Shown piece after piece: positions 1 through 12,731 of a stretch of DNA of 64,000 bases. The position numbers and the translations under genes were made by a program. Origin of the DNA: Tetrahymena elliotti 4EA (taxonomy: Eukaryota; Ciliophora; Oligohymenophorea; Hymenostomatida; Tetrahymenidae); the NCBI GenBank assembly GCA_000231825.2, contig AFXF02001505.1:1-64000 (forward strand), in the 5' to 3' direction. Under the pieces are notes generated by a model that had not been told where the DNA came from, did not search any database, and saw only the letters and a program-made list of their open reading frames with translations. Positions within the stretch are counted from its first letter, which is position 1, and each line of letters opens with the position of its first letter.

Positions 1-487
1 AATTTAAGTTAGTATTATATTATTTGATAATAAATTTTCATTAAAGCTGATTTAAAAATTTTATTTTGTTCCTTAATTTTTTGCCTTCTCAATAATTTTT
101 TTTTATTAAGAGTGAAAATGAAAATAGATTTTTTAATAAATTGTATTATTTTATTTTAGTTTTTTTTATCCTTCTATAATATACTCAAATATGATAAAAA
201 AATCACAATAATATATTGATTATTTAATTAAAATTTTTAGAATAGGTATGTTATAGAAACCTTTGTATTAGCTAGCAGAAATTTCTACTTAAAATTATTC
301 TAAATTTAATAACTTAAAATTAAAAGAAATGTGTGGCCAGAAACTTAATTTATTTAATGTTAAAATCCACTATTATAATATACAATCTTTATTTAAATTT
401 ATGGTTCATTGATCTATTATTTTAAAAAAATTAATAAACACTAAATAATAAATTGAAAATAAGATAAAAAAGCAGCATTTATAAGAT
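1..487. other. AT-rich upstream region, no gene seen
   Basis: I see no coding frame, RNA-like structure or repeat here. The last part is presumably promoter and 5' leader of the plus-strand gene starting at 488. Confidence 0.5.
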
Positions 488-2246
488 ATGAATAACTTAA
501 ACGACGACGATGATGATGTACAAGCTCCTAACCAAGAAAAATAATAAGAAGATTAGAATATGGTGAATAACAATTCAGGTTAAGAAGATTAGCTTGAAGG
601 TGCTGTTTAATCAAATGAAAACAAACAGAGCGAAATAAATAATAATCAAAATACTTCCAATCAAAAAAAAGGAGATGTTGATCAACAGAACTAAAATATT
701 GATGTAAATGATAAAAAAAATAGCAATAATTAAATATCCCCTAATAATAGTTAGAAATAAGGAACATAAAACATGAATAGCTAAGTAGGAACAAAAAATA
801 ACATGAATAATAATTAAAACAATAACAACAACGAGAGCGGAGGTTAAAAATAACAATCTAATTAAAGTGGGTTAAACTAATCTGACCTAAATATAAATAA
901 CAAAGAGAAAGAAGCTGAAAAAAATGATTATCCAGATGACTATGAAGGAGAAGCTGATGAAGATGAAGAAGAAGAAATATTTGCAAATAATAATCCAAGA
1001 AATAACTCTAATGATGATAATTCTATAGAACAACTAAAAAAAGAAGTTATTAGTTTAAAAGCTATCATTAAGGATAAGGATAACTAAATTAATAAACTCC
1101 AGTCTGAAATTAGTCGTCTAAAAAAATCACAGAATAACTAAGGAGCTCAACCAATTTCAGAGAGTAGGGATAGAAACAACTATTATTCTGAGAACTCCCG
1201 ACCCCAAGTAAATATTTTTATTATTTATGATTTGTTTGTTCTACTTACCAAAAGTAAGATAAAATTGATATTTATTTCCTTGCTTGTTTATTAAAATTAA
1301 TTAAAAGTAGAAAATCAATTCACAAGAATAAATATGGAGCAATTAAGATTCTATTGATATATTTTCTTAGGTGTAAAAATAGAATAAAAAATCTAATTTA
1401 GATAATGTCATAAGCCCTAGTTCTCTATGGATTAACTAGAGTGACAAATTTGAACCTTAAAAAAGATATGATATGAATCAAAATTAGAACTCATACCAAG
1501 CTGCTAATAATTATAACAATGTTTTTTCTACTCCTTAGATTAATAGTAATAAAAATTATAATTAACCAATAGATTGGTCGCTCAATACAGATTATAGTGA
1601 AATGTCCCCTCAAAACAGGATGTATAGTAACAGTATTAGTGGAAATAATAGCAATAATATGTACGCCTAGCAACCACAAAATATTTACAGTAATCCAAGA
1701 AATCAATACCCACAGTAATAACCTTAATTGGTCAATTAAAACTCTAGAAATTAACAAAATGGAGCTTACGCTGGTTATTCTATGAAACACTATAATAACC
1801 AAGGCGAATTTAGCCCAATAGTCAAGTAAAACTAAATTAGCAATTCTCCACACCACTCTCACAATTAATATGATTAATTACTTAACCATAAACAATCTTT
1901 GTAAAACTAAAAAATTAATAATAACTAAAAAGGTTATCTGTAGAATTACAATAATAATTCCAGCTCTTTACCTAATTTTTAAAGTAATAACCAAGGTTAT
2001 TAATAAAATTATGGAAGCTCTAATAATTACTCTCAAAGTTACAATAGAGGAAACTAAGATTATATTAATAAGTATCTATCAAACTAACAAAGTTAAAAAC
2101 AGAATTATGGGCCAAGTAATAACTACTCTCAAATCCAAAATATGAATCAATATGGATCTAATAACAGCAATAATCTAAAATAAGTGCCCTTAAATAACGC
2201 TTATAGCAACAAGGTTGGAAATTATAATAATAGAAGAAACTAATGA
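488..2246 (+). CDS. Q/N-rich low-complexity protein with short coiled coil
   Basis: Two exons, about 488..1207 and 1311..2246, give about 551 aa when TAA/TAG are read as Gln; the gene ends at the first TGA. The N-terminus has a run of five Asp (residues 6-10), then about 130 residues dominated by N, Q, S and K, then an acidic patch of D and E. A charged heptad-like stretch at about 180-220 suggests a short coiled coil. The second half is a prion-like tail rich in N, Y, S, Q and G with imperfect repeats of the form NYGxSNNYSQ. The intron starts GTAAAT at 1208. Its 3' end could be at 1307, 1310 or 1370, all in the same phase. I recognise no enzymatic domain. Such tails often occur in RNA-granule or scaffold proteins, but that is only inference. 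Confidence 0.75.
1208..1310 (+). other. Intron in Q/N-rich gene
   Basis: A GTAAAT donor follows a complete CAA codon. Alternative AG acceptors at 1307 and 1370 keep the same phase, so the exact 3' splice site is unresolved. Confidence 0.55.
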
Positions 2247-2851
2247 AAAAAAAAATTAATTGTTGTTACTTCAAATTTAAAATAAAAAAGCCTTGTTAAA
2301 TAAAAGAAAATTCTTTGTTAAAAAATTTCTTAGTTTATGTTTTATTTTGATAATAATAATTATATTGATTTTACTTTTATAACTAACAAGTATATTCAGA
2401 TCCAAAGTCTCAAGATTCAAAATAAAAAAATATTTTTTAGATTTAAAAATTTACTCTTAAAAATGAAATTGATTTTATTTCAACACATATATGTTATTAT
2501 TTAAAAGTAAAAATAAAAAAAGACTTGTGGAGTAGATTGATTAATAAATAACAATTTATATTCCTTTTTGTTTATTTTATTTTGGTTCAGAGTATTTTTA
2601 AAGATTTGTATTTGTTTTGAATATAAATATTGATTTTACTTTTATTTTTAAATTATTAATTTATTTCTTTTAAAATATTTTCATCATATAAAAATCAACT
2701 TTTTTAAAATAATTTATTGTTTAAATTTTCAATAAATTAGAAACAAATTATTTAAATTTATTTTTAAAGAATTTTTGATATAAATCGATGATATTTTTAA
2801 ATTAATAAAATATATATCTAAAAGTAAAGCTAAACAACCGTTAAACAGTTA
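2247..2851. other. Convergent intergenic region
   Basis: This lies between the ends of two converging genes. It is AT-rich with short A and T runs, and I see nothing else. Confidence 0.5.
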
Positions 2852-3552
2852 TCATTATGTGTAGTCATTACTTTGCATTAATAATTTGTTAAGTTTTGAA
2901 TTTTCCTTAGTCAATATATCTATTTGCTTTTCAAGCTCAGAGATTTTTGCTTATGCAGATAATGCTTGATTTGAACGATCTTTCCAGTAATGGATATCTT
3001 CGTTTTTGGCATATATTTCGTTATGCAAATTACGGATATCTTACTCTCTTTTTTCAATATCTTCTACTTATTTAGACTATTTCTTCAAAACTTAATCTAT
3101 TTCTTCTTCAAGTTGGTTCATTTAATTTGACTTTTTTACTAATTTGTTAAAATTATTGTCAATCTAAAAGAGTAATTTATCTTCATATTTATTTTAAAAA
3201 AAAATATAATAATAATTTTACAGAAATCATCGCGCAAACTGTTGTAATTTTCTTGCCATTAAACAGATTCTTGTTGCTTAAAATTAACAACAGATTCTTG
3301 TTTTTAATTTTCTTCAAGTAAGAGTGAGATTCTTTCTTCTAATTTTTGAATTCTAGCTGCTTGAACTCTAATTTAATGAAGTTTTTCATTTTCTCTAAAG
3401 CCAGGTTAACTATCAATAAATGGGTGTTATAAAGGTATAGCTGACTACTATAAGCTATCAATAGGCTAATTTCCAAGAATCACTGGTGTTTAAGGAATTA
3501 TTCTTACAGTACTTGCCAAAGGAGCAAAAGTTTAAGTTGTTGATTGGTACAT
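2852..3552 (-). CDS. Coiled-coil protein, unknown
   Basis: Two exons, 3222..3552 and 2852..3180, separated by a 41-nt intron (3181..3221), give 219 aa ending TGA. The first 70 residues are P-, Q- and T-rich and include segments such as TVRIIPQTPVILG and HPFIDSQPGF. The rest is almost entirely charged heptad-type sequence (for example KLEERISLLLEENQKQ and ELEKQIDILTKENSKL), so a long coiled coil is expected. Reading through the intron would hit TGA, so the frame change supports splicing. The layout resembles cytoskeletal or basal-body proteins of ciliates, but I cannot name a family. The divergent plus-strand gene begins 740 bp away. Confidence 0.75.
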
Positions 3553-4294
3553 CTATTTATTTATTGCTTAATTTATTTTTGAAATTCAATAAGTTATAAT
3601 CAAATTAAAGTATATTTTGATAAAAAATTATTATTTCACTCTAACATTCGTTTTTTTTTATAAAAATATCAGCTAATTTACTTTCAATAATTGATTTGAT
3701 TTTCATAACTTTGTGATTTTATTGATACACAAACCAAATTCAATAAATTATTGATATGTTCTAAATAAATTTTATTTTTTCATCATGTGAATCTTTCATG
3801 AAAATTTTTTATCTTTAATAATTCATATTGTGCTTTGAAAATTTACTGTCCCAACCTTTATAAAAAATTTTAATTCAATAGATTTCATTAATATTCTTTT
3901 TAAAAATAAATGATTAAAATATTTTAAAAATATGAAAGAAATTTTCTAAAAAATTTTAAAAAATTAAACTTTCTTAGAAAAATTACTACTTTCATTTAAC
4001 TTTATTAAAGATTCATCAAATTAAATTTTGTTAAATGTTCATTTATGATAAAAACCGATTATTTATTTTAAATAAAAATATTTGACATCTATCAAATTAT
4101 TTATTGTTTTAATTTAGTTATGATAATCTAATTTAATTTATTTTAAAGAGATTTTTACTATTAATACTTTACTTTACACATTAGATTTTTTTCAGAAATA
4201 GGTTCATGTAGCCAATAATTTAATAATTAAGAGTAAAAAAAAAATTCATTCTAAAAAATTAATTAATAAAGAATATTATAAAGTATCAATAAAT
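3553..4294. other. Divergent intergenic region (probable promoters)
   Basis: This AT-rich spacer lies between divergently oriented genes and must carry both promoters. I see no recognisable motif. Confidence 0.45.
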
Positions 4295-5801
4295 ATGGAT
4301 AGTCAAAAAGAAGTAAGATACATAGAAAATCCTTATCCTTCTTTCGAAAATAGTAAATTTAATTTAGATAATGAGAGGAAGAATGTTCTGTTACTCCTGC
4401 TTTAAAGTATGATTTGCTTTTACTTTGCTTATGTAATTTTGGTTATTTGACAATTAATTTTATTACTGAAAAATAGATATAGACACATTTTACAAAAATG
4501 TGAAAGTTGGAGAAATAAAAGCAATAGCTTCTAATAGAAAATATTCAGATGATTCATATTAAATGTTTGATGGGGCTGGTGGCTATTTAATAGCTTATGT
4601 TAAGTTGTTCTAATTTTTCAAAAGAATAAATTAAACTGATTTAGCTTTTCTTAATCAGAATACTCCAAATAACTTAAAAAATTATCTAAATAAAGAGAAA
4701 TATGAAAAAGACCTAATCACTTAGATTTAAGTTTTAGAAAGCTCGATTCCTTAACTTAAGAATAGGGATTTCACTTTTTTCTTTTCTCCTGTTGGAGTTT
4801 ATCTTGTTTCAATGATTTACTATCACGAAATAAAAAATTAATAAAATTTTGATATAAACTTAAAAAAGATTTTAGAATTTACACCTGAAATAATTAAAAA
4901 TTAGGGTTCTTCAAGGATGTACCATGAAATATTATATGGTACATCAGGATATTTATATAACCTTCTTTTTATTTAAAAGAATTTTAATTCTATGCTAAAT
5001 TAAAACTCGAGTAAAATACTTATTGAAAATATAGAGAAGATTTTTGTTATTATCATCAATGCTGGATACACAATGAAAGATGTAATTTATCAAATATCTT
5101 TTTTGAAAAAATTTATAATTAAAACAAATTATTAATAGAATGATCCTGAGTTCAGATTGATGTATGATTTCCATAAAAGAGAATATTTAGGAGGAGCTCA
5201 TGGGTTATTTGGAATTTCTTAGGTACTTATGGAAGCAATAAAATAAAATCCTTAACTAAAATAAATACAAAATGTTAATGTTGAGAATCTTATAAGAAAG
5301 TCAATATTATTTTGTGCATCTTTACAAATGCAATCTGGAAACTTTCCTTCAGGTACTCACCGTAAAGAAACAGATTTCTTAGTTTAATTTTGCCATGGAT
5401 CACCAGGTGCTGTAGTTCCTTTGATATCTGCTTCTTAATTATTTGGAGCATAAAATTTATTAGAATCAGCCAAAAAAGCAGGAGAAGATATTTGGAAATT
5501 TGGTATTCTAAAAAAAGGCTATGGTATTTGTCATGGAATTTCAGGAAATGCATATGCTTTTATTCCTCTATATAATATAACTAAAGATTAAAAATGGCTC
5601 TATTACTGTTTTACATTTCTTTTGATTCAAAAAAATAAGTAAATTATGGTTGTAATCAATAAATTTGATCTACAAGACAGATATCTCATAGGTATCTCAG
5701 ACTTTCCTTTTAGCTATATGATGGGTCAAGCAGGAGATATTTCTTTAATGACCGATTGTCTTTATCCAGAAACATCTTTATTCTTAGGTTTTGAATTTTG
5801 A
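4295..5801 (+). CDS. LanC-like protein (LANCL family)
   Basis: Two exons, 4295..4406 and 4477..5801, give 478 aa. The C-terminal half carries the family's (alpha/alpha)6-barrel signatures in order: GGAHGLFGIS at about 305, QSGNFPSGT at about 345, FCHGSPGAV at about 365 and GYGICHGISGNAYAF at about 407. The Cys of the CHGSPG motif and the Cys-His of the ICHG motif match the three zinc ligands of LanC and LANCL proteins. Eukaryotic LANCL proteins bind glutathione and are reported to add it to dehydroamino acids in damaged proteins; they are cytosolic or membrane-associated. Length is slightly above the usual 400-450 aa. The intron (4407..4476, GTATGA...ATAG) could alternatively end at 4482. No lanthipeptide precursor lies nearby, so a housekeeping role is the likely reading. 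Family assignment is strong; the exact substrate is inferred. Confidence 0.92.
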
Positions 5802-6181
5802 AATCAAAATAAGAATATATAATAATAAACACTTTAAAAATGTAATCACATTTGTATATATCAAAATACTAATTTTTTGGAATTACAAAAATTTAATAGC
5901 AGTTTTATATATTTGACATTTCTTTTCCAAAAAAGTATTATTTTTCCATTTTTTTAATCTTTATTGTTTCTAAATTTTTAAACTTTTATCATGTTTGTTG
6001 TATTTGTTTTAATTCTTGTTTAGTTTTTTATTTGATATTTTTTGAAGATAAATTTTTAATATGTGGAAGAAAGTTTGAAATACATGTGGTGTAGTAAATT
6101 AAAAATTTTATAGAGTTTATTATTTTTTTAAAATATTTTATTAATGTGATTTATTTATTAGTTTAAATTTAAAATATGTTT
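5802..6181. other. Convergent intergenic region
   Basis: AT-rich 3' flanks of two converging genes. I see no other element. Confidence 0.5.
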
Positions 6182-8535
6182 TCAAAATATTTTTCTCATT
6201 AAGCCATTATATTTTTTAGTTTAAGGCGAAGGCTCTGTATTTAGTTTTATAATTTCTATGTAGGATTAGTTACTTGTACTTCCGTTACAGCTTGCATCTC
6301 GGGATAATTGTGGATAATACATTTTTTTTTAAGAGTTTTTCTTTTAACTTAAATAAATAGCATATTTGTACAGAGAATTGTTTTTACTAATAGATTAAGA
6401 ATCACTTAAATTGCTTGAGTTTTATTTTGATTTTACTTACAAGTTTATTGGAGGTAGATATTTTTCTATTTATTTTTAAGGAGTTAACAGAGGAGATTTC
6501 TATGAAAAAAACTTTGAAAAAGTATTTATCTCTCCAAAGGTTGCCTTCTCAGGACTAATTAAAATATTTCTTACTTTATCTGGATTTTTGAAATTTAAAA
6601 AGGATTAATTTATATGTCTAGATGCAAATTGCTTTAGGCTTTCAGAACGATTTTAATTTGAAACAATCTACCTTAGAATATTTAAATTGTTGGAGCTTTA
6701 TTTATTTTATTATGAGTAATATCCATTATTTTTAAAAGGAATTTCCTTCCTTTCATCGTTCGAACTAGGATCTGTATCCAATCTTTTATTCATCATTAGC
6801 TCAGAGTTCTAGCCTTTTTCTTAACATAGCTCGCTTGAATGATTTTTCATTCTATCTTAAGACAAATTGTTTACTTGTTTACTTGATGGTCTTCTTGTAT
6901 GAGATTAAGTTTTAAAATGATTTTGAAAGTTTTCTTTTTTTAAAAATGAACTTTGCATAGTTGAATGACTGATGGAACTATTTAACTAGTTTGTAGCATA
7001 TTAATTTAATAAGTTATCAACTAGGCTCAATTTTCCATTTTTCTTTTTTGTTTCTTTATATTAATTAATGGCATATATTTTTGATAAATCAGTTTAAGTC
7101 TTCTAAAACTTAAGATCATCATTAATGCTACTTTATCTGCTGGAATCATTTTTTTCTAGCTTCAGTTCTTCTAAATCGATTTGTTAGACTTAACTTTTTT
7201 TTATTGAGAAATGATGTTGATAAAATATTTTCAAGATAAATTTTAATTACATTGCATTTGAATAAGGAATAGTTTATCTTTTAGGTCTAATTTCATAGCT
7301 GCTACCACTATTTAATCTTTTGAATTCTTTTTTATTATTAAGTGACGATAATAAGTTAAATTCAGGTGCAATTAGAACACTTTTTCTTTGTCTAAACAAA
7401 TTGTTTGGTTGGATTTATCTCTCAGTTTGTTAAGCATTTCGTTTTAATTAATTTAGCTAAATTAGTTGTAATTCTTCTGCTTTTCTCTAAGATTGTAACT
7501 GATGATTGCTAATTACATTTTTAAGATTATGGTACTTCCTGATATACTAATTTATGTGATCTTCATGCTATTCAGCACTTTTTCTTCTCATATTTACTTT
7601 GTAAGATCCTTCAGAAATCAGATCCTCTCTATAGAATTGAAAGAAATTAGGCTATAATTCTGTATTTTAATTACCATTAGTACCACTTATAATTATGTTT
7701 GGAGCATTGTTAAGATTAATATTTATCAAATTTTGAGTTGTTGTTCTTGACCTCTGAGTGCTTACTTCTTAAATTGGTGATTAGCAATTTTTATCATAAA
7801 TATTGATCTTAGAACGAGAAGTATCAGCTATTAATGTATTAGATTCAATATTTCTTATGCTGAGTTTAGTCTTCACTTATAAATTCTAGGAGTTTGTCAT
7901 GAAATTATCTTTTTACCTAAAGCTCCTTTCTAAAATATATACAGGTGTGCTCAAAAGCCTATTATATTCTTTCTTCGAAGAAAAAACATTTTCTTTAGAA
8001 TTATAGAAAAATAATTAGCTTGATAAAAAATCTTAACAAAATTGCTAAAATATAACTAACAAATTAATAATAGAGGTCTAAATCGCAAGAACATTTTTTC
8101 GTTTCAATAAAATAAACTAATTTAAATAAATAAAAATAAAAGTAATTTTACTCTTTGGATTGAACATTTTCTTTATGATTGGCTGCTAGGAGCTTAAATC
8201 CTAAACAATAAAAAATTATAAAAATCAATATTAAATTTAAAGAAAGAAACACTCAAAAAATGTTTACTATATTAAAGCTATCTTACAGCCTCTAGTCTTG
8301 GTTATCTATTTAAGTTGGTAAAAATAAGAAAATGGATTATTTTTGTGATGATAGTGACTAAATAATTACTCTAACTAATATCTATTTATACTTTTCTAAT
8401 CTAATTTTAGCCTGTATTTCCCAATACCTTAACATTAGAAATTTATTAACCTATTAATTTATAAATAAATTTAGTACTTACTTGCTCTAAATTAATATGT
8501 TTTAGATCTTTAAATGTGCTCTGACTCTCTGCCAT
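6182..8535 (-). CDS. Q/N/S-rich protein, unknown
   Basis: Five exons on the minus strand: 8482..8535, 8287..8411, 8152..8200, about 6438..8116 and 6182..6386, for roughly 700 aa. The long fourth exon is open for about 1.7 kb only if TAA/TAG are Gln. The protein is rich in N, S, Q, K and R, with no membrane segment and no domain I recognise. Serine/arginine-lysine clusters (for example HTRRPSSKQ, KNHSSEL) look like disordered phosphorylation targets. The third intron, 8117..8151, is only 35 nt; acceptors further downstream in the same phase are possible. The donor of the last intron is ambiguous between 6441 and 6437. The start is the first ATG that opens the frame. Confidence 0.65.
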
Positions 8536-10375
8536 TAATATATATTAGCTGCTTGTTTGGTTTAGCTACTTGGAAGAATTATCTTTGCTTTCTTTTTATA
8601 TTTTTCAAAATTCTACTTAGATAAAAAGTATCTAGTCTTATTTTTTTAATTACTTCTTTAATAATCAATCTAGTTTTTGCATAAAAATTAACCAAAAAAG
8701 CAAATAACTCCAATAACACCAATAATTTTTTTACTTGTCAGTATCATTATATAATAAAGACACCTTAATCTTTAATTTATATTTTAGAAAACTGTTCATT
8801 AAAAAGCTGACTAATACTTTTTATGTACTAACCTAAACTAAAGTTTTTAATAAAAATAAAAAAGTTGGAGAGATGTAGAAAAAATATTTGAGTCAACAAT
8901 TATTTTTAAATCACTAAAATTGAATATCCATTTTCTTATTTTTTTTCTTTCTTGAAAACCTACCAGTAGTTTGTATGAGAAGTATATTACTTAATAACAA
9001 AAATGTAACTAGAAAATACTTATCCATTCATTCATTGATTAAAAATAGATCCATCAAATTTAATAAAATTTAAACAAAAAACATATCTAACAGATTATTT
9101 ATTAAAAAAATATCAAAAAGCAAAAATGATTCTGAGTTACATATTTTGTTTTTTAAAAGTGTGTTAAATTTAGCTTAAAAAGAAAAGTTAGAAATAAAAT
9201 AAAATTTTACAAGCAAAAGAAATTCTTCAATATTTATTTTGATTCTATTATATATCTGTAGGTAAGATCAGGTAACAAAAGGTAATTTTGAGGATTTAAG
9301 GAGTCTTTTATTTTATTCTTTAAATCAAGGCATAAATATTAATCAGTTATCTATAAATCTTGATCTGAAATTTTAGCAATTATTATATCATAAAAAGGAT
9401 TTATTTAAAAATCTAAGAAATAAATCTCCAACAAAATTACTTTCTCTAAACATTAATTAATGATTTTCAAAAATTCCTATTTTGAACTAAAATTTCTATT
9501 CAACTTGAGAAAAATATTAAAAAAATAAGTTAATTAAATATTTGCCTTATTTTGAAATTAATAACATAAATTAATATTTTACCTTTAAAATAAATACAAT
9601 AAAAGCTTGAATTGATTTGTTAAAAAATAATCAATTTTAAAATTAAAATTTTTTTCTTTAAGTTAATATGAAAATCTAAATGTATTATTTATTTAAAATA
9701 TATTTTCATTTAATTTGAATAGTTTATTATTACCTAGAAGTAATTTTTCTACTATTTTTAATTAATACAAAATATTATAAATTATCTAGAAAATAACTAG
9801 AAATATGCTTTAATTACTCTTCATAAAGTGATAAAAATAAAATATTATGTTAGATCTTAATCATTTATGATAGTAAAACAAATTAAATATTATATTATTT
9901 TGCTGTTTTTAGATATAATAGGAAATAATTTAATTTTACTGAAAAAATTTAAATAATATTGATGAAGTGAAGAGTTTACCTAATTTTTAAAAAGATTTAT
10001 TAACAATTATCCATCAATTTTTTGAATAGAAAAATGTAAGTAATTATTATATATATTAAATTTGAATAGTACATTATCTGAATAATATAATATTTATCTA
10101 ATTTATCAATAGTAGCAATATTATTCATTCATCTTTAAAATATCAAAAATTTCAAGCAATCTATAAATACATAATCTGTCAATATTTTTTTAATTGAATG
10201 ATATTAACTTCTAGCGATCGCTTGATTAAGTGAGTTTTTGATTTCATTTATCACTATCTCATCCTTTTCTTGATAATCAAATGATTAGTTAAATAAATAA
10301 TTAATTAAATAGAAATTTTAGCTAACCAATAAATAATTTGTAAAAAAAGATTAAACTTCAAATATTTATTTTAAA
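8536..10375. other. Long gene-free region
   Basis: About 1.8 kb between divergently oriented genes. The frames are broken by TGA on both strands, and I see only AT-rich sequence and A/T runs. Confidence 0.45.
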
Positions 10376-12731
10376 ATGGGTAATTGCTAAAATATTTGTT
10401 AGTTAGGTTTAACTACAGAATCTCCTGAGCAAGGATAGGATTTAGAAAAATATTTTTTAGGTTAGAGATAATAAAGTAGAATTTAGATAACTAAAGATAG
10501 TGCATATTTAGAATAAAATAAGTAAAAATGCTAATAGGAATATAATCAGTCTTTATCAATAGGAACAAATACTTCTAAAGCATATAATAGTTAAAAGGAT
10601 GATATTGTTATAGCAAACAAAGTATCTAATGATGCTACATCTAATTAAAATAATTAACTAAATCCTGTATAAAAATTTGTAAAAATAAAAACTACTATTT
10701 GGAATAAAGATTCTCATTCACTTTTTGACTATGAAAACAACGATAATAAGCAATGCATCTTTAAAATTAAATCGTCGGGAACACTAACTCTAACCAAAGA
10801 TTAAATAGTCTATCGTAAAAAGAATAGAAAATAAATTGAGTAAATAAATGGAGAAAGTTAGATTGCGAATACATCTAAAAACAATTAAGAAATAGACTTG
10901 TTTAAGGTGAATTATGAAAGTGGCAGATTCTTTCTTTAGTAGACTTTCGATTAAGAAATGAGACCTTCATAATAAAGTAGTTGGATAGTAATAAAATCAG
11001 TTCAAAATTAAAGAAAAAAGGGATTTAGACTCATCGAAAACGATTTTATTAAACTCGGTAGACTCAAATTCAAGGTTAGAGAAATATGTGAATCAGGCAA
11101 AAAAGTCTAGACTGTAAAAAATTTAAAAATTACTTCGTTTTTGTTTGGAACTAAACACTAAATTATAAATGGAATTGTTCATGACAATCCTCTAATTTCA
11201 AAGCAAATTAAACTGAAACAAATTCATAAATTGATTAATTTTTGATGATATTACAAATGGATGGTGTTTAAATTTAGAAAAAATATCAAATTAGACATAA
11301 AAATAAACAATTTTTTCTTACCAATAATTCTTTACTTTTTAAACAACTTAGTAAATTTACAATTTTTGCAGCTTATTTATTGCTTCAATAATTTTCAGCT
11401 TGATTCATTCGTTCATTGATCTAATATAATCAGTCGATCATAAAATAATTCAAACAATATTCATTAAATAATTAAATTCTTTTCCAACATTTTGCGGAAT
11501 AAATTTAATTACTCATAAAATTTGATTGATTTATTTCCACAAAAACTATTTAGGTTTTTATAAAATAATTTAGTCTTCTTTGTCCACAAATTAATTTTAA
11601 AATATTTGTTTTATTTCATTTTATTTAAATTTATTCTTTTAAAAGCAAATTAAAAAGATCATTGAAGAGTAAACAGAATTTGTTAGTGAGTAAGAGGGTA
11701 TAACAGAAATGTTGACAATTAGAAGTGCTAAAAATATTGAGGAATTTCAACTCAAACCTAACTCAAATATACTTAATAATCTGAGTAATCCAAATAACAA
11801 AAATGCTATTACAAATCAGTAACAATAAGGCTTCGTTTCATAAGCAAGTAATTTTAAACTTAAATATGAAGATCAAGGAACGAATTGCTCTTAACAATAG
11901 TGTTTTACCAAAGAGGGAACTTTACCAAATATTCCCAGTAAGGGAGATTTAGGAAAAGAATTAGCTAATAATACAACTTTGAATAACACGAATAATAATG
12001 CTGAGGGAGGATTTGTGCCTATGTGCAAAATTTGTTTGAGTGAACAAGCAGACTCAGATAATCCTTTTGTCAATCCATGTAAATGTACTGGAAGTATGAA
12101 ATTCGTTCATATAAAATGCATATAATATTGGGTTAGAAGCAAAATATAGAATTCCTATTAAAATTAAAATTGCATAGTCCTTCTTAGTAAATTCTTTGAA
12201 TGTGAGCTCTGCAAGACAAAGTACCACTTTAAATTTAACTCAGAAGGATAAATTTATGACATAGTTGATTACTCCAAGCCAGAAGATGGATCACCATATT
12301 TGGTCTTGGAAGCATATACTGCAAGTAAATAATAATCTTTTGGAGTTTACATACTAAAATTAAGTGGCAAAAATCATTTTACTATTGGAAGAGCTCATGA
12401 TGCTGATATAAGAGTTTCAGATATTTCAGTGTCTCGTTAACACGCATAGCTAACATATGATTCAGAGACTCATTAATTATTTATTAAGGATAGAGAATCT
12501 AAGTTTGGAAGTTTAGTAATGATGAGAGATGACCTTGAGATAACTCAAGATTTAGATCGTATATAAATCTAAAATGGAAGAACACTACTTGAAATAATAT
12601 ATGATAGAAATTAAAGAGGTATTTTCAGTTCTTGCCTTGGTGGATCTAATGATAACGAAGGGATAGAAGTTATAAGTGAGGAAGAAGATGTGTAAGAAAG
12701 AAGTTTTGACACAGAATACTAGGATGTATGA
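10376..12731 (+). CDS. FHA-RINGv-FHA protein, probable membrane-anchored E3 ubiquitin ligase
   Basis: Modelled as two exons, about 10376..11113 and 11646..12731, giving 607 aa. The N-terminus begins MGNC, the usual context for N-myristoylation plus palmitoylation, so membrane anchoring is likely. Residues about 130-240 contain an FHA-like half with FIKLGRLKFKVREI. Residues about 372-445 form a RING-variant (RINGv/MARCH) finger: MCKIC, then PCKCTGSMKFVHIKC, then CELCKTKY, matching the C-C-C-C-H-C-C-C order. Residues about 480-575 form a second FHA domain with TIGRAHDADIRV, SVSRQHAQL and an FGS turn, which binds phosphothreonine peptides. The tail is acidic. The intron limits are the weak point: a donor at 11114 gives a consistent phase, but the frame stays open to a TGA near 11243, so two separate genes cannot be fully excluded. 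Confidence 0.78.

Noticed and set aside
611..856. Minus-strand hydrophobic frame opposite the first gene
   Set aside because: It is the antisense of Asn/Gln-rich codons (AAT/CAA/TAA read backwards as Ile/Leu), a typical shadow of the real plus-strand exon.
1491..2145. Several frames on both strands inside the second exon of the Q/N-rich gene
   Set aside because: All are out-of-frame or antisense readings of the exon that ends at 2246.
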